Positions 17,939-26,528 of a stretch of 43,141 bases of DNA are shown here, piece by piece; position 1 is the first letter of the stretch; every line of letters begins with the position of its first letter. The position numbers and the translations under genes are program-made. Below the pieces are notes generated by a model. It saw nothing but the letters and a program-made list of their open reading frames with translations, searched no databases and had not been told where the DNA came from. The stretch is taken from the NCBI GenBank assembly GCA_016722515.1, contig JADKJE010000008.1:1-43141 (forward strand), read 5' to 3'. This DNA comes from Alphaproteobacteria bacterium (GTDB lineage: Bacteria; Pseudomonadota; Alphaproteobacteria; Rickettsiales; JADKJE01).

Positions 17939-19533
17939 TTATTATCGCTCGATCGAATAAATTTAAATTTTGTTTTAGTTTTTGAAGTTCCTGGATCAAA
18001 TATTTTTTTGGATTGATTGTTTGCCGTCCAAATAACATCAGGAAGTTCTTCTAGGTTTCCTACTTCTGGGTGACGCTTTTTAATAAATCTGTCCTGAACC
18101 TCTTTTCTTATTTCAGATATTCTTTTTCCTGTGGCTTTCTCTTGATCCACTTGACGTATAAAAGCGTTCACCATCTCTTCTGATTGCGCGTCTTTTGCTG
18201 ATAACTTAACTTTATTGTTTTGCGAATCCGTAACTTCTTTTGTTCCAGTGAATCTCTCTATGAGAGAAACCGGATTGTCAGAAAAATATCTTTCTGCAAA
18301 TTTTCTAACGGTGTCAACATTCGACGAAATTTCTTGATCTATCGGAGATTGGTTCGCTGATTTTGTCTGCGACATTAAATAGTTTGCGTCCTCTTTGTTT
18401 AATCTTTTTTCGGATAATGCCGACGCTATTTTTCTCGTTATTTGGCCGGGCGATAAATCTTGATTCAACTGGTTCTCTCTTATTTCGTTAAAAATTTCAT
18501 GGTCAGGCGGATTCTGCCCATACATTCTGCGTTGCATAAATTTATAGTCGTCTGCGCCCATTATTCTTTGAGCCGTATGTAGGTCAGATAATTTTATTTG
18601 ATCGTTTTTGTATAGTCTCTCTGCCTCTGAAATTGTCATCTTTCCGTTTATCATGGAAAGCGTCATATCTCTCATGTTGTCGTCGTATTCAATTTCTTTC
18701 TGGTGTTTTTTAAGTTCCTCAAATTGCTTGGCCTGAACCATTATATGCTTCTTCATTTTCATTGAATCGGTAGGACTTAAAACGTCTTTTATTTCGTCAA
18801 AACGCATCATAGCCTCAGAAGGGTTTCTTTCTATTATTGGCGTTAAATAGTTTTCGACCATTCTCGTTGCCACTTCGCTTTCTTTTTCTGGAACCATATT
18901 GGCGAATCCCATCGGAGCAAATACGGAATAAATATCTTTTGACGCATTCTTGATAGATTCTTTCAATATTTCAGGATTGGAAATTAAGGCCGAATCCTCC
19001 ACCCTCTGATTTAAAACTGAATCTAAAGTGCTTTTCTTAAGCTCCCGATCCTGTGTCGCCTCATGCCTGATAACCGCTTCTCTTGCGCTTAGAATATGGG
19101 AACCTAGCGAACGAGATAGCTCGTCTTTTTGCCATTGATTTTGAAATTGATCTATATATTTTTTTCTTAATTCTTCCGATTGTTTATCGAATGAGATTGT
19201 TGAACCGAGCGAATTGCTCCCTGTTCTATTGAAAATTCCTATTGGAACGCCGTCAATGTCGCTGTCATTGCTTGTCAAAATTCCTTGTAATTCTTTCCTC
19301 GCGTCGTTGTCGGCCGCAAGCACGTCATTCAGCGCGTTTTGTTTCTTTTTTTCGATAATATGCTCAGAAAGCCTATTGGCTATCGAAGAAACAACCTCGC
19401 CGGTTTGCTCTGTTCTTCTTGCTAATTCCTGACCAAATGCGGCTTCTGGTACGGTATTTAAGTTTGGGACATCCGGAGATTGACCTGTCCGCTGGTCAAC
19501 TTGCTGAGAATATTTCGGTACTGTTAGGGCCAT
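17935..19533 (-). CDS. Putative internal virion / ejection protein (gp15 position, 532 aa)
   Basis: The gene lies between the gp14-like gene and the giant polyvalent gene. The N-terminus is MALTVPKYSQQVDQRTGQ, followed by a long helical, charged region: RRTEQTGEVVSSIANRLSEH, then KKKQNALNDVLAADNDARKE. The same N-terminal layout is frequent in podovirus internal core proteins. The middle is Lys- and Glu-rich (MKMKKHIMVQAKQFEELKKH) and the C-terminus is basic (SKTKTKFKFIRSSDNK). No enzymatic motif is seen. Position and helical content suggest the second component of the ejectosome, corresponding in place to T7 gp15. Sequence similarity to gp15 itself is not evident to me. Confidence 0.65.
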   Translation of the reverse strand: MALTVPKYSQQVDQRTGQSPDVPNLNTVPEAAFGQELARRTEQTGEVVSSIANRLSEHIIEKKKQNALNDVLAADNDARKELQGILTSNDSDIDGVPIGIFNRTGSNSLGSTISFDKQSEELRKKYIDQFQNQWQKDELSRSLGSHILSAREAVIRHEATQDRELKKSTLDSVLNQRVEDSALISNPEILKESIKNASKDIYSVFAPMGFANMVPEKESEVATRMVENYLTPIIERNPSEAMMRFDEIKDVLSPTDSMKMKKHIMVQAKQFEELKKHQKEIEYDDNMRDMTLSMINGKMTISEAERLYKNDQIKLSDLHTAQRIMGADDYKFMQRRMYGQNPPDHEIFNEIRENQLNQDLSPGQITRKIASALSEKRLNKEDANYLMSQTKSANQSPIDQEISSNVDTVRKFAERYFSDNPVSLIERFTGTKEVTDSQNNKVKLSAKDAQSEEMVNAFIRQVDQEKATGKRISEIRKEVQDRFIKKRHPEVGNLEELPDVIWTANNQSKKIFDPGTSKTKTKFKFIRSSDNK

Positions 19534-19544
19534 ATTTACACCCC

Positions 19545-20096
19545 TTATTTAACCTTTGGCTTATACTGATTGCCAAGATACCACGTTTGGGCCATTTGGG
19601 AAGCTCCGCCAAGCAAAGAATTAAACGCGCCTAATTTCCCGGCTGATTTTGCTTGTTTTCCGGCTATCCTGTACCCTGCTGCCGAATTTTTTAGCTCAAA
19701 GTCTCTTAATTTAGCGTCTTCTTTTGCTTTCCATGAAGCCATATCCGCATTGTATTTTATGCTCAATTCATCGAGCTTTTGTTTATTAAATGTGTCTGTT
19801 GCAATATTTTCAGAAACAACCGATCCGGGCCCAACATTCGCCCCGGCTATCGCTTTTTGAGTTCCTTCAAGCTCTTTTGCGTTATTTCTTTGAATTTTGC
19901 TTTCAAATGATCCCTTGTCTTGTTCAAATTGGGCTTGCTGCTCTCCTCTTTGCAGTTCAAGTGCGCCCTGTTTTTCAGCATTTGAGGCAAGATAATCATA
20001 ATATCTATTTTGAGAAATTCCTTGTACATATGAGCCGTAAGCAGAATTGACCGAGCTTACCCCCTGTAAAGCCATTGCTGCCCCTATAGTACACAT
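19545..20096 (-). CDS. T7 gp14-like internal virion protein (183 aa)
   Basis: The protein opens MCTIGAAMALQGVSSVNSAY, a short amphipathic or hydrophobic start like that of T7 gp14. A long helical region follows (NRYYDYLASNAEKQGALELQ, then EQQAQFEQDK) with VGPGSVVSENIA in the middle, and the end is again Gly- and Ala-rich (GKLGAFNSLLGGASQMAQTW). In T7 this protein exits the virion first and forms a pore in the outer membrane. Gene order (gp12-, gp13-, gp14-, gp15- and gp16-like) supports the call. The start at 20096 lies four bases from the upstream stop at 20100. Confidence 0.75.
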   Translation of the reverse strand: MCTIGAAMALQGVSSVNSAYGSYVQGISQNRYYDYLASNAEKQGALELQRGEQQAQFEQDKGSFESKIQRNNAKELEGTQKAIAGANVGPGSVVSENIATDTFNKQKLDELSIKYNADMASWKAKEDAKLRDFELKNSAAGYRIAGKQAKSAGKLGAFNSLLGGASQMAQTWYLGNQYKPKVK

Positions 20097-20099
20097 GAA

Positions 20100-20582
20100 T
20101 TAGCTCCTTTTGAACAGAAACGGATGAAACGGATAGCCATACGGCCCGTATTTTTCCGCTGGCCCTATTTCTGCCCCACACCATTTAAGCCATTTAATTG
20201 ATTGCGAATACCTAGCATCCACATAGTTTGTTAAATATGGGTACATTTCAAGCAAATAATTTATTATTTTCTTACTTAAAATCATGAATTTCTTTTTAAT
20301 CTTCAGAACGTCTGGCGTTGTGAGCATCCACACAACAGATTTTTGTCCGATCAAAGAAATTGGCAAATGACCGAACATTGCAATTGGTTTTCCTTTATAA
20401 ATAGCCGTGTAACACGCTTGACTATTATTGTATCCAAATAATAACGCCTCCAATGTTGTCATGCCGTCCGACGCTTTAACTTCGTCGATTTCCTCTTTCC
20501 TTAGGTTTGGAGCCATTTCTATTGCGTCAATTATGGTCGAATGCCTTATTGTTAAGTCTCCATCAAAATATTTGATTGTCAT
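20100..20582 (-). CDS. T7 gp13-like (DUF2833) virion assembly protein, GNAT-like fold
   Basis: The 160-residue product has a shortened GNAT-acetyltransferase-like pattern: RHSTIIDAIEMAPNLRKEEIDE at the start, ACYTAIYKGKPIAMFGH in the middle, and SQSIKWLKWCGAEIGPA, the equivalent of the GNAT alpha4 region, near the end. T7 gp13 and its relatives share this organisation and are needed for virion morphogenesis, and the acetyltransferase activity is not expected to be retained. The ATG overlaps the stop of the gp12-like gene (20579-20582). Tight coupling to the tail nozzle and core genes agrees with an assembly role. Confidence 0.75.
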   Translation of the reverse strand: MTIKYFDGDLTIRHSTIIDAIEMAPNLRKEEIDEVKASDGMTTLEALLFGYNNSQACYTAIYKGKPIAMFGHLPISLIGQKSVVWMLTTPDVLKIKKKFMILSKKIINYLLEMYPYLTNYVDARYSQSIKWLKWCGAEIGPAEKYGPYGYPFHPFLFKRS

Positions 20583-23014
20583 TTTTCACCCGGATCTATT
20601 ATAGGCAATATTGATGCTATGGTTACGGGAAGCGGATCTGTCTGTCTGTACATTACATGGCCATAAGAATCGTAATTTTGCTTTAAATTCTGCCTACTGA
20701 AGCCCGTTTGCAATGTCTCATGTTGGGAAAGATCACCGCTTGTCGTTTTCTGTATTATCGCCTTTAAATTGTCTTCATCCATCCCGCAAAATCCACCACG
20801 TGAGTTTATGAAGTAAAAAACAACTCTTGCTATATGATATTTGCGCCCCTGCATCGTCCCGTTCTGTTGTGGCATATCAAAGCCGATTGTTTCAACGTCC
20901 GAAATATATTTTAAGCCAACATGAATTTTTGAATAACTTGCGCCCAACGATACGGCACCGCCAACAACTGTTTTATTTTTTATAACGTATCCATCGGCCA
21001 ATATCGAAACAGTTTTGCCTTCAAGATGGTCAAGGCCGGATACGCTTGAAGCTGGTGAACCGGAATAAGTTAATCCGCAATCGACAAAATATTGATCATC
21101 CGTATCGAGTGAAACAGTACGTATTTTCATTCTTTCTATTGTGCGAACCGAATCTCTTAGCACAGAGAACCATACCTCGTCGGATTCTTCGCCCGGTATA
21201 ACGCAGACATCCTCATATTCTCCATCCGTGTCATGCCTTGAAAATGCGTAAACTTCCTGTTCCGGCACATACGTCAACGCGATCAATGCCCCATCATCTC
21301 TCACCATCCATATTTGACTATCCGGTTCCTGTTGGTACGCCATCGAAGTGATGGAATATCCTTCAAACAAATGGGCAGACATTAACGAAATATTATCACC
21401 TGAAAATGTATCGCTTGAAAACTGAAATATAAGATTTCTTATTGATGAGCTTGCCGGAGATATATAAATACACTGGTTTCCGGCAACAATCGGATCAACG
21501 CCAGACGACCCACGTTGACCGTGATTTTTAGTGAAAACTGTTGATGGTGTTACGGGCCCGCCGTTTGTTGAGCCAATAGACCATTCGCCAACAGAGGTAA
21601 ACCCCATAATGTAATTATTGAATGACAATATGCTCTTAATTGTGTTGACTTGCCTATCCTGAATATTCACCGATATCGCGTCAGAATCAACAAGCGGTAT
21701 CGACGTTCCAAAATCAACATAATTCGCTGTTTTTGAAATCCAAACTGTGCCCGGCTCTGTCTCCGAAGAAGCCATAGCCAGCCTATCTTGGAAAAATGTT
21801 ACACAGGCAGGCCAACCTCTCCGAGAAGACCATGAACCCTCGGCCCAATCTGCGGTATATTTTCCCCTTATCGGGCTTTCAGATACCTTTGTGCATAATA
21901 TGGAATGTCCGTCACCGCCCGGCCAAGAGCTTGCTTGTACAACGCTTTGGACAATAAACGGATCACGCGTAAGAGTATAATTTACGGATGATCCGGAAAT
22001 GGCGGTACAATTAAGCCTTATAAGAAATGGATCACCACCATTGTCAATTGAACCGTATGTGTTTACCGATCCCATAACATCCGTAAATGTGCCCACAATT
22101 TCCCACGTCGTCCCGTTATCTGTTGATTTCTCTAGGTTAATTGTGAAGGTTCCACTAGAATCCGATATTACGAGTTTCCAATCACCTCCACACTGAATTG
22201 ATCCTGTTGCGGATACGGTTGACAGGCTTGAATTTAAGCTTGACGATTCAATATCGTGCGTTAATTTGTAAAGGGAGCCAACATTGGCCGCGGTAAAAGT
22301 TCCTGGTACGTCAGATCCGGCCTTGTTGCTGGCGATCAAATACATTGGATTGCTAACGGATAAAACGAGCCTTACTTCTTCGTCCGTATTTGACGGCATA
22401 AATGGGCCATTCTTAAAAGCGAAATCAGATAAAACCCAATTTTGCTGCCCATATCTTTTAAGTGTTGCTGGTTCGTGATCCGGGTGTGTTATGTATAAGG
22501 TGTCTGCCGATTGCGTATATTTTAATTCAAATAACTCTGATTCAATATATGTCGTCGACACTTCATAATATTCATCGTTTCCGTCCCATAGCGTCCAATA
22601 TGTCGGCTCTGTTACAGGGTCTTTGTTCGTGCTTGCTGATATTGCGAAATAAAGGTTTCCCGACGCTGTTACTGTGTCGCCATGAGCGTATGCCGTTGAG
22701 CTTGACCATTCTCCCCTATTCGATGAAACATAACCACCATTCTGAAAAAATCTGATTTTACCCTCTGAAAATTCGAGAACGTAGGATTGTTCTCTTGAAA
22801 ATATGAATGGAATAAGCCTTGATTTTTTATCGTTATATTTTGTTTCCGAAACGAAGTAAGTTCCGGGCCTGTTGTATATGGGCCCCAACGGGCTAACAAG
22901 AAAATTTCTTAATGTCCGAAGTCCGGATTTCCATTTCTGTATATCAATACGTTGAAATAATTTTGGCGAAAACTCACCACCAGAAAACGAGGATTGAATA
23001 TCATGTATTGGCAA
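20579..23014 (-). CDS. Tail nozzle / tubular tail protein B (T7 gp12-like, 811 aa)
   Basis: The N-terminus contains IQSSFSGGEFSPKLFQRIDI, KWKSGLRTLRNFLVSPLGPI and YNRPGTYFVSE, the highly conserved start of podovirus nozzle proteins. Next comes RLIPFIFSREQSYVLEFSEG, then beta-propeller-like repeats (LYITHPDHEPATLKRYGQQ; GWPACVTFFQDRLAMASSE; WISKTANYVDFGTS; IMGFTSVGEWSIGS). The length is usual for the family. The protein closes the tail tube and is a docking site for fibres. It follows the gp11-like gene by two bases. The assignment is based on family motifs and order and is very likely. Confidence 0.9.
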   Translation of the reverse strand: MPIHDIQSSFSGGEFSPKLFQRIDIQKWKSGLRTLRNFLVSPLGPIYNRPGTYFVSETKYNDKKSRLIPFIFSREQSYVLEFSEGKIRFFQNGGYVSSNRGEWSSSTAYAHGDTVTASGNLYFAISASTNKDPVTEPTYWTLWDGNDEYYEVSTTYIESELFELKYTQSADTLYITHPDHEPATLKRYGQQNWVLSDFAFKNGPFMPSNTDEEVRLVLSVSNPMYLIASNKAGSDVPGTFTAANVGSLYKLTHDIESSSLNSSLSTVSATGSIQCGGDWKLVISDSSGTFTINLEKSTDNGTTWEIVGTFTDVMGSVNTYGSIDNGGDPFLIRLNCTAISGSSVNYTLTRDPFIVQSVVQASSWPGGDGHSILCTKVSESPIRGKYTADWAEGSWSSRRGWPACVTFFQDRLAMASSETEPGTVWISKTANYVDFGTSIPLVDSDAISVNIQDRQVNTIKSILSFNNYIMGFTSVGEWSIGSTNGGPVTPSTVFTKNHGQRGSSGVDPIVAGNQCIYISPASSSIRNLIFQFSSDTFSGDNISLMSAHLFEGYSITSMAYQQEPDSQIWMVRDDGALIALTYVPEQEVYAFSRHDTDGEYEDVCVIPGEESDEVWFSVLRDSVRTIERMKIRTVSLDTDDQYFVDCGLTYSGSPASSVSGLDHLEGKTVSILADGYVIKNKTVVGGAVSLGASYSKIHVGLKYISDVETIGFDMPQQNGTMQGRKYHIARVVFYFINSRGGFCGMDEDNLKAIIQKTTSGDLSQHETLQTGFSRQNLKQNYDSYGHVMYRQTDPLPVTIASILPIIDPGEK

Positions 23015-23016
23015 TT

Positions 23017-23649
23017 TTATCTCGCATCAATATACGCCGATTTTTTAACTCTTGGAATATTCGATTCATTTTGACTTGTAGCCATTGCTTCAGATATGGC
23101 AAGCCTATACAATTCAAAATTTCTTTTGGCTGATTCTTGGCTGCCTTCCAGATAATTCGCAAGCTCCGAAGCAAGCTTAAATGACATCGCCTTAACAAAT
23201 AGAGAGTCCCACACACCCGGATCGGTGACTTGATACGTGTATTCCGCGTATGCGGGAGATATGTTGCAAACGAGCACCTTTAAATTTCTTGTCGGATTAA
23301 AGACCACCTTGAAGCTTTCATCTAAATAAAGATTGGGAAGCTGGGACATATTCGACGTTAAATCAATAATGTTCTGATTGTAATCTGAATATATCTTTCT
23401 GATAAACAAGCATTTCGGAGGGTACGCATAGACATAATCCCATCCAGTAACAGTATCGTCTGAATATTCATTCAATGCGGCGATAACCGTCGAAAAACTC
23501 CATGGGCAAGCTCTTAAAACCTCGTCCCTGCACCCATCCCATATCAATTTAGATTTAATGGCGTTATCTGAATCTGAATCAATAGATGCTACGCTTTCTT
23601 GACCAAGATGAGTTAAAGCCATGTTCACAATTTCTGTCTGAGATGGCAT
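23017..23649 (-). CDS. Tail tubular protein A (T7 gp11-like, 210 aa)
   Basis: The start is MPSQTEIVNMALTHLGQESV, followed by CRDEVLRACPWSFST, the family's hallmark (LR-x-H/C-PWxF). The central KCLFIRKIYSD and the helix AMSFKLASELANYLEGS are also typical. These gatekeeper proteins form the dodecameric ring between portal and nozzle. The ATG at 23649 has a GGAGGTTT site eight bases upstream. A GC-rich hairpin lies in the leader at 23669-23700. Confidence 0.92.
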   Translation of the reverse strand: MPSQTEIVNMALTHLGQESVASIDSDSDNAIKSKLIWDGCRDEVLRACPWSFSTVIAALNEYSDDTVTGWDYVYAYPPKCLFIRKIYSDYNQNIIDLTSNMSQLPNLYLDESFKVVFNPTRNLKVLVCNISPAYAEYTYQVTDPGVWDSLFVKAMSFKLASELANYLEGSQESAKRNFELYRLAISEAMATSQNESNIPRVKKSAYIDAR

Positions 23650-23668
23650 GTATAAACCTCCAGCGTAT

Positions 23669-23706
23669 CAGGGGAGGGGCTTTTAACTTCCCCTCCCCTG
23701 TTTTTT
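23669..23706. terminator. Perfect GC-rich hairpin with T-run on the plus side
   Basis: CAGGGGAGGGG (23669-23679) and CCCCTCCCCTG (23690-23700) form an 11-bp perfect stem with a 10-base loop. TTTTTT follows on the plus strand (23701-23706). It therefore looks like an intrinsic terminator for plus-strand transcription. On the minus strand, where all genes lie, it has no downstream T-run and would act as an mRNA hairpin between the 74-aa gene and the gp11-like gene, perhaps as a processing or stability element. Confidence 0.7.
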
Positions 23707-23929
23707 ACTTTCCTAATCTTTTATGTTTTTGCTTTTTTTCGACAATCACGTTTGTTTCAACGGTGGGTTCAACGTGTTCATCTACTTTTTCGATTTCAAT
23801 TGGTTGAATTTGTTCAATTTTATCAAAATGTTCTGGCGGAATTTCGCTTCCGTCTACTTCGACAATTTGATCTTTTGACCAATATCGCCCCTTGAAACCG
23901 TAGCAATTACGAATAACCCGGTATTTCAT
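23705..23929 (-). CDS. Hypothetical 74-aa protein between cement and tail-tube genes
   Basis: The N-terminal third (MKYRVIRNCYGFKGRYWSKD, then QIVEVD) resembles a small beta-barrel, SH3-like layout seen in short phage head-region proteins. The middle is acidic (DEHVEPTVETN) and the C-terminus strongly basic (KKQKHKRLGK). It lies two bases after the cement protein gene in the head-to-tail transition region. A head-completion or decoration role is possible from position, but I cannot name a family. Confidence 0.65.
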   Translation of the reverse strand: MKYRVIRNCYGFKGRYWSKDQIVEVDGSEIPPEHFDKIEQIQPIEIEKVDEHVEPTVETNVIVEKKQKHKRLGK

Positions 23930-23931
23930 TG

Positions 23932-24327
23932 TTATTTAAACAATGTCTGAGGGCTGAACGTAATGAAAGCATCAACCGCAGATCCGGTATCGTATGTTCC
24001 AACAATTGTGTAATTCGCACGAATGTAACGCTTCGCATTCAATGGAATTTTAACCGCAAGCAACGTTTTAGCAGCATTCGCGACGGCGGTCGTCAGAACA
24101 GGGCCATCGACAAGAGTCGTGACAGTTCCAAACGCCGAATCTGAATCATGTTGCAGGGTTACTTTGATTGAAGTTCCTGTCGCTAAAGTTACGGCAATAG
24201 AACAGATAAACCAACCAAACGCGCCAATCGCATCACCAGCCGCAAGTTGATCGATATAATCGGTCGATGTTGCGGTTGTGGTGACAACCTGAGCATCACT
24301 AAGAATTAAACCTTTATCTAATATCAT
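23932..24327 (-). CDS. Capsid cement/decoration protein, Bbp16-like
   Basis: The start MILDKGLILSDAQVVTTTATS followed by DYIDQLAAGDAIG is the signature of the Bbp16 capsid cement family of Bordetella phage BPP-1 and its relatives. The rest is beta-rich (SIKVTLQHDSDSAFGTVT; AKRYIRANYTIVGTYDTG), consistent with the known jelly roll that staples capsomers. The usual family length is about 130-140 residues, matching the 131 here. It follows the major capsid gene by 16 bases, as in BPP-1-type genomes. Confidence 0.88.
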   Translation of the reverse strand: MILDKGLILSDAQVVTTTATSTDYIDQLAAGDAIGAFGWFICSIAVTLATGTSIKVTLQHDSDSAFGTVTTLVDGPVLTTAVANAAKTLLAVKIPLNAKRYIRANYTIVGTYDTGSAVDAFITFSPQTLFK

Positions 24328-24343
24328 TTTATTTCACTCCTTC

Positions 24344-25366
24344 TTATGAAATTGCCGATTCGGTCAATAGAATTTGGTCTACTCGACGAACGGGTACACC
24401 TTGGAACATAAGCGTAGGACGCATAATTCCGGATGGTGTCTGCCAGTCTTCAAGAGTAACCCAAGTGTTAGACTTGCTCGTAAGCTTCACGCGCAACATC
24501 GCGCGAACGGTTTGATGCATGTAGAACACCGGTTTTACTGCGCTAATATTGTAAAGATAGTCAAGAGCCATAGACATATGCTTTAAAATATTTGCAGAAG
24601 TGTCTGTGCTATCACCGGCAGTTTTCAGATCGGACACGTCAATATTCGCAATTCGCACAACGTATCGATGATCTTTAACGCATAATCCCGATTTCCATTG
24701 ATAGAAAGTCCGATAACCTTCAAAACGGCCAAGGTTAGCGTCATAGATGGTAACCTGACCTTTATCTTCCATCGTTAAACCAGCCTTGGAACCTTTCGGA
24801 TAAATACCGAAAACGGTTTCAGGCGACCAACCAACGAGGTAAATGGAAGTATTGTCAGAACCGCTTCCACCCGCGTCAATAACCTGATTCGCAACCGTAG
24901 AAGTCGCAACCGTCTTCGTGTAATAACGAGGGGCAAGACCGTTGAATTTCTCTGGATCGGTAGCCGTATCACCGTAAATCAAGGCCCCGGCGAATGCTTG
25001 GTTCATGCCTTCCAAGATAAGACGATCCTCGGAAGCTCTCCAAGCGGCGGTATTTCCGTTTAATTCGGCATTATCCTTGTCAATTTCAGAATAGTTGGCC
25101 AAATTTCCAACGGTTTCAACCAGTTGAGAGGTCGTTCCTTTGGTCGGGCTAATACCTTTGTTCGCTGTTCTCCATGTTGGAGCTGGAAGCGATTTAGCAA
25201 TACTGATTTTATGTCCATCAGGAAGATTCCCTTCTAAGAAAGGGATATCGTCAAGAATTTCATTCCACTGACTCAACACATTTGCAACGGCAGCCGTTTG
25301 CCCGTTCGGATCTAACCTTTTAGCAACATCAAGCAATGTCGGCCAAGTCGATACTGTAGCAGCCAT
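24344..25366 (-). CDS. Major capsid protein (HK97 fold, BPP-1/GP7-like)
   Basis: The 340-residue product carries family landmarks: WPTLLDVAKRLDPNGQ, WNEILDDIPFLEGN, GHKISIAKSLPAPTWR, NKGISPTKGTTSQLVE, then LEGMNQAFAGALIYGDTA and PEKFNGLAPRYY. Near the C-terminus are MALDYLYN, KPVFYMHQTVRAML and FQGVPVRRVDQIL. These are conserved in the podovirus major capsid family sometimes called GP7-like. The gene is flanked by scaffold and cement genes. The ATG at 25366 has an AAGGAG site. No separate protease or prohead domain is visible, so the scaffold is a distinct protein. Confidence 0.92.
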   Translation of the reverse strand: MAATVSTWPTLLDVAKRLDPNGQTAAVANVLSQWNEILDDIPFLEGNLPDGHKISIAKSLPAPTWRTANKGISPTKGTTSQLVETVGNLANYSEIDKDNAELNGNTAAWRASEDRLILEGMNQAFAGALIYGDTATDPEKFNGLAPRYYTKTVATSTVANQVIDAGGSGSDNTSIYLVGWSPETVFGIYPKGSKAGLTMEDKGQVTIYDANLGRFEGYRTFYQWKSGLCVKDHRYVVRIANIDVSDLKTAGDSTDTSANILKHMSMALDYLYNISAVKPVFYMHQTVRAMLRVKLTSKSNTWVTLEDWQTPSGIMRPTLMFQGVPVRRVDQILLTESAIS

Positions 25367-25383
25367 AATTTTTCTCCTTTAAT

Positions 25384-26061
25384 TTATTTTGGCGGAAGAT
25401 TTGGAAACATTAATTCCGCGATTGTTTTATCTTTTACTGCCGGAGATCCCTCGACGAATTTATCCTCACCAACAGATTTACCGAAATAGTTACAGAATTT
25501 CACAATTAAAGGGTGATTTCCAAGACCAGAATCATTCAGCAAAGTGCGAAATTCGGCATTTTGTTTTTGATCCTTAAAAACCGCGTCGATTGCTTTGGAA
25601 CCCATCGCAAGTTCTTTTTGATAGTCTTTTCCAAGTTCTTTAATTGTTTCCTGTTTCCAGCCCTCAATTGTTTTTTTGTATTCATTGAGAGTTTTTTCCG
25701 AAAACCCTTTCAATGCCTCTGAATGTAAATCAACTAGCTCCTGATACGATTCTTGCGTTAGGTTGAGTGATTTTGCTTTCTCCTCCATCTTTTCTTTTAA
25801 AGCTGGATCGAGTACCACTCCTTCCGGCAATTTCGGATCGGAATATTTTTCAGGCGCACCAACAGGCTTTTCATCTTTTGGTGATTCAGCATCCTTCTGT
25901 TTTTCGGCTGGCTCTTTTTTATTGCCATCCTTAGCATCGGGATTTTTTACGTCAAGCAAACTTCCTTCTTCGTCAGCTCCGCCATTATCTTTAGGAGCGT
26001 CCAAATTCTCTGTATCTCCCTGTTTTTCTGCTTCTTTTTCCATTGTCGCTGTCTCTCCCAT
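25384..26061 (-). CDS. Capsid scaffolding protein
   Basis: The 225-residue product is highly charged. Residues 1-85 are Glu-, Lys- and Asp-rich and likely disordered. Residues 95-165 are helical or coiled-coil (LKEKMEEKAKSLNLTQESYQ, LNEYKKTIEGWKQETIKELG). The C-terminus carries IAELMFPNLPPK, like the capsid-binding tails of other scaffolds. It lies directly upstream of the major capsid gene. ATG at 26061 (MGETAT) is preferred, with an AAAGGAGAG site; a second ATG lies at 26043. A strong terminator hairpin sits just upstream, so this gene and the capsid genes may be set at their own expression level. Confidence 0.85.
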   Translation of the reverse strand: MGETATMEKEAEKQGDTENLDAPKDNGGADEEGSLLDVKNPDAKDGNKKEPAEKQKDAESPKDEKPVGAPEKYSDPKLPEGVVLDPALKEKMEEKAKSLNLTQESYQELVDLHSEALKGFSEKTLNEYKKTIEGWKQETIKELGKDYQKELAMGSKAIDAVFKDQKQNAEFRTLLNDSGLGNHPLIVKFCNYFGKSVGEDKFVEGSPAVKDKTIAELMFPNLPPK

Positions 26062-26087
26062 AACTTTGCTCTCCTTTTGTTACCAAC

Positions 26088-26124
26088 AAAAAGGGCTGAA
26101 CACCCATTAAGGATGTCCAGCCCT
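26088..26124 (-). terminator. Strong intrinsic terminator/attenuator inside the head operon
   Basis: On the minus strand AGGGCTGGACATCC pairs with GGGTGTTCAGCCCT over 14 bp, with two G-U pairs and a five-base loop TTAAT, followed by TTTTTG. It lies between the Bbp19-like gene and the scaffold gene, only 27 bases before the scaffold ATG, leaving no room for a separate promoter. It may cut down read-through or act as a processing site. Confidence 0.8.
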
Positions 26125-26140
26125 AGAAGCTGTTGGCGGT

Positions 26141-26172
26141 GGCTCTAGGAGCCCGAAGCGGTAGCGAGCCGC
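26141..26172 (-). other. Two further hairpins upstream of the head-operon terminator
   Basis: On the minus strand GCGG-N7-CCGC (26158-26172) and GGCTC-TAG-GAGCC (26141-26153) precede the terminator in the 122-base gap after the Bbp19-like gene. Three hairpins in a row in a non-coding stretch of a compact genome suggest a structured mRNA element. No known RNA family is recognised. Confidence 0.55.
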
Positions 26173-26183
26173 ACCCGTAAATA

Positions 26184-26528
26184 TTACTCACTTAATTTCT
26201 TTTCAAATTCAATTCGTTCTTTTTCTTCCCTTTTTCTATCAGATTCATGTTCGTTTACCATTTGAACATATTTTTCTGGAACCGAAATTATAACATCACG
26301 CCAAACCATTAACCCTAAATCTCTTTTGCCTTCGTAAAATGACATATCGCCATTATGCCTATCATAGCACGACGCGAACACTTTAGCATCTTCTAAAATC
26401 CTCCAAATGAACCGACGGCCTTCAGGAATTAACGAAATAGCTCTTATATCGCTTAATTCCCGTTCTCGTTTCCGTTTCTCGATACGGTTCGATTCTTCTT
26501 TCCTCTTTTTTGAATCTGTCTCAATCAT
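26184..26528 (-). CDS. Bbp19-like head-region protein
   Basis: The middle of this 114-residue protein, DIRAISLIPEGRRFIWRILE, with FYEGKRDLGLMVWRDVII and PEKYVQMVNEH, matches the small Bbp19-type domain found between portal and scaffold in BPP-1-like genomes (pattern RRFxWRLLE...EGxRxxGLxL...CPExYxxM). Both ends are charged helices (KKRKEESNRIEKRKRERE; REEKERIEFEKKLSE). The ATG overlaps the portal stop (26525-26528). Its role in the family is not well defined, and head assembly is inferred from position. Confidence 0.82.
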   Translation of the reverse strand: MIETDSKKRKEESNRIEKRKRERELSDIRAISLIPEGRRFIWRILEDAKVFASCYDRHNGDMSFYEGKRDLGLMVWRDVIISVPEKYVQMVNEHESDRKREEKERIEFEKKLSE

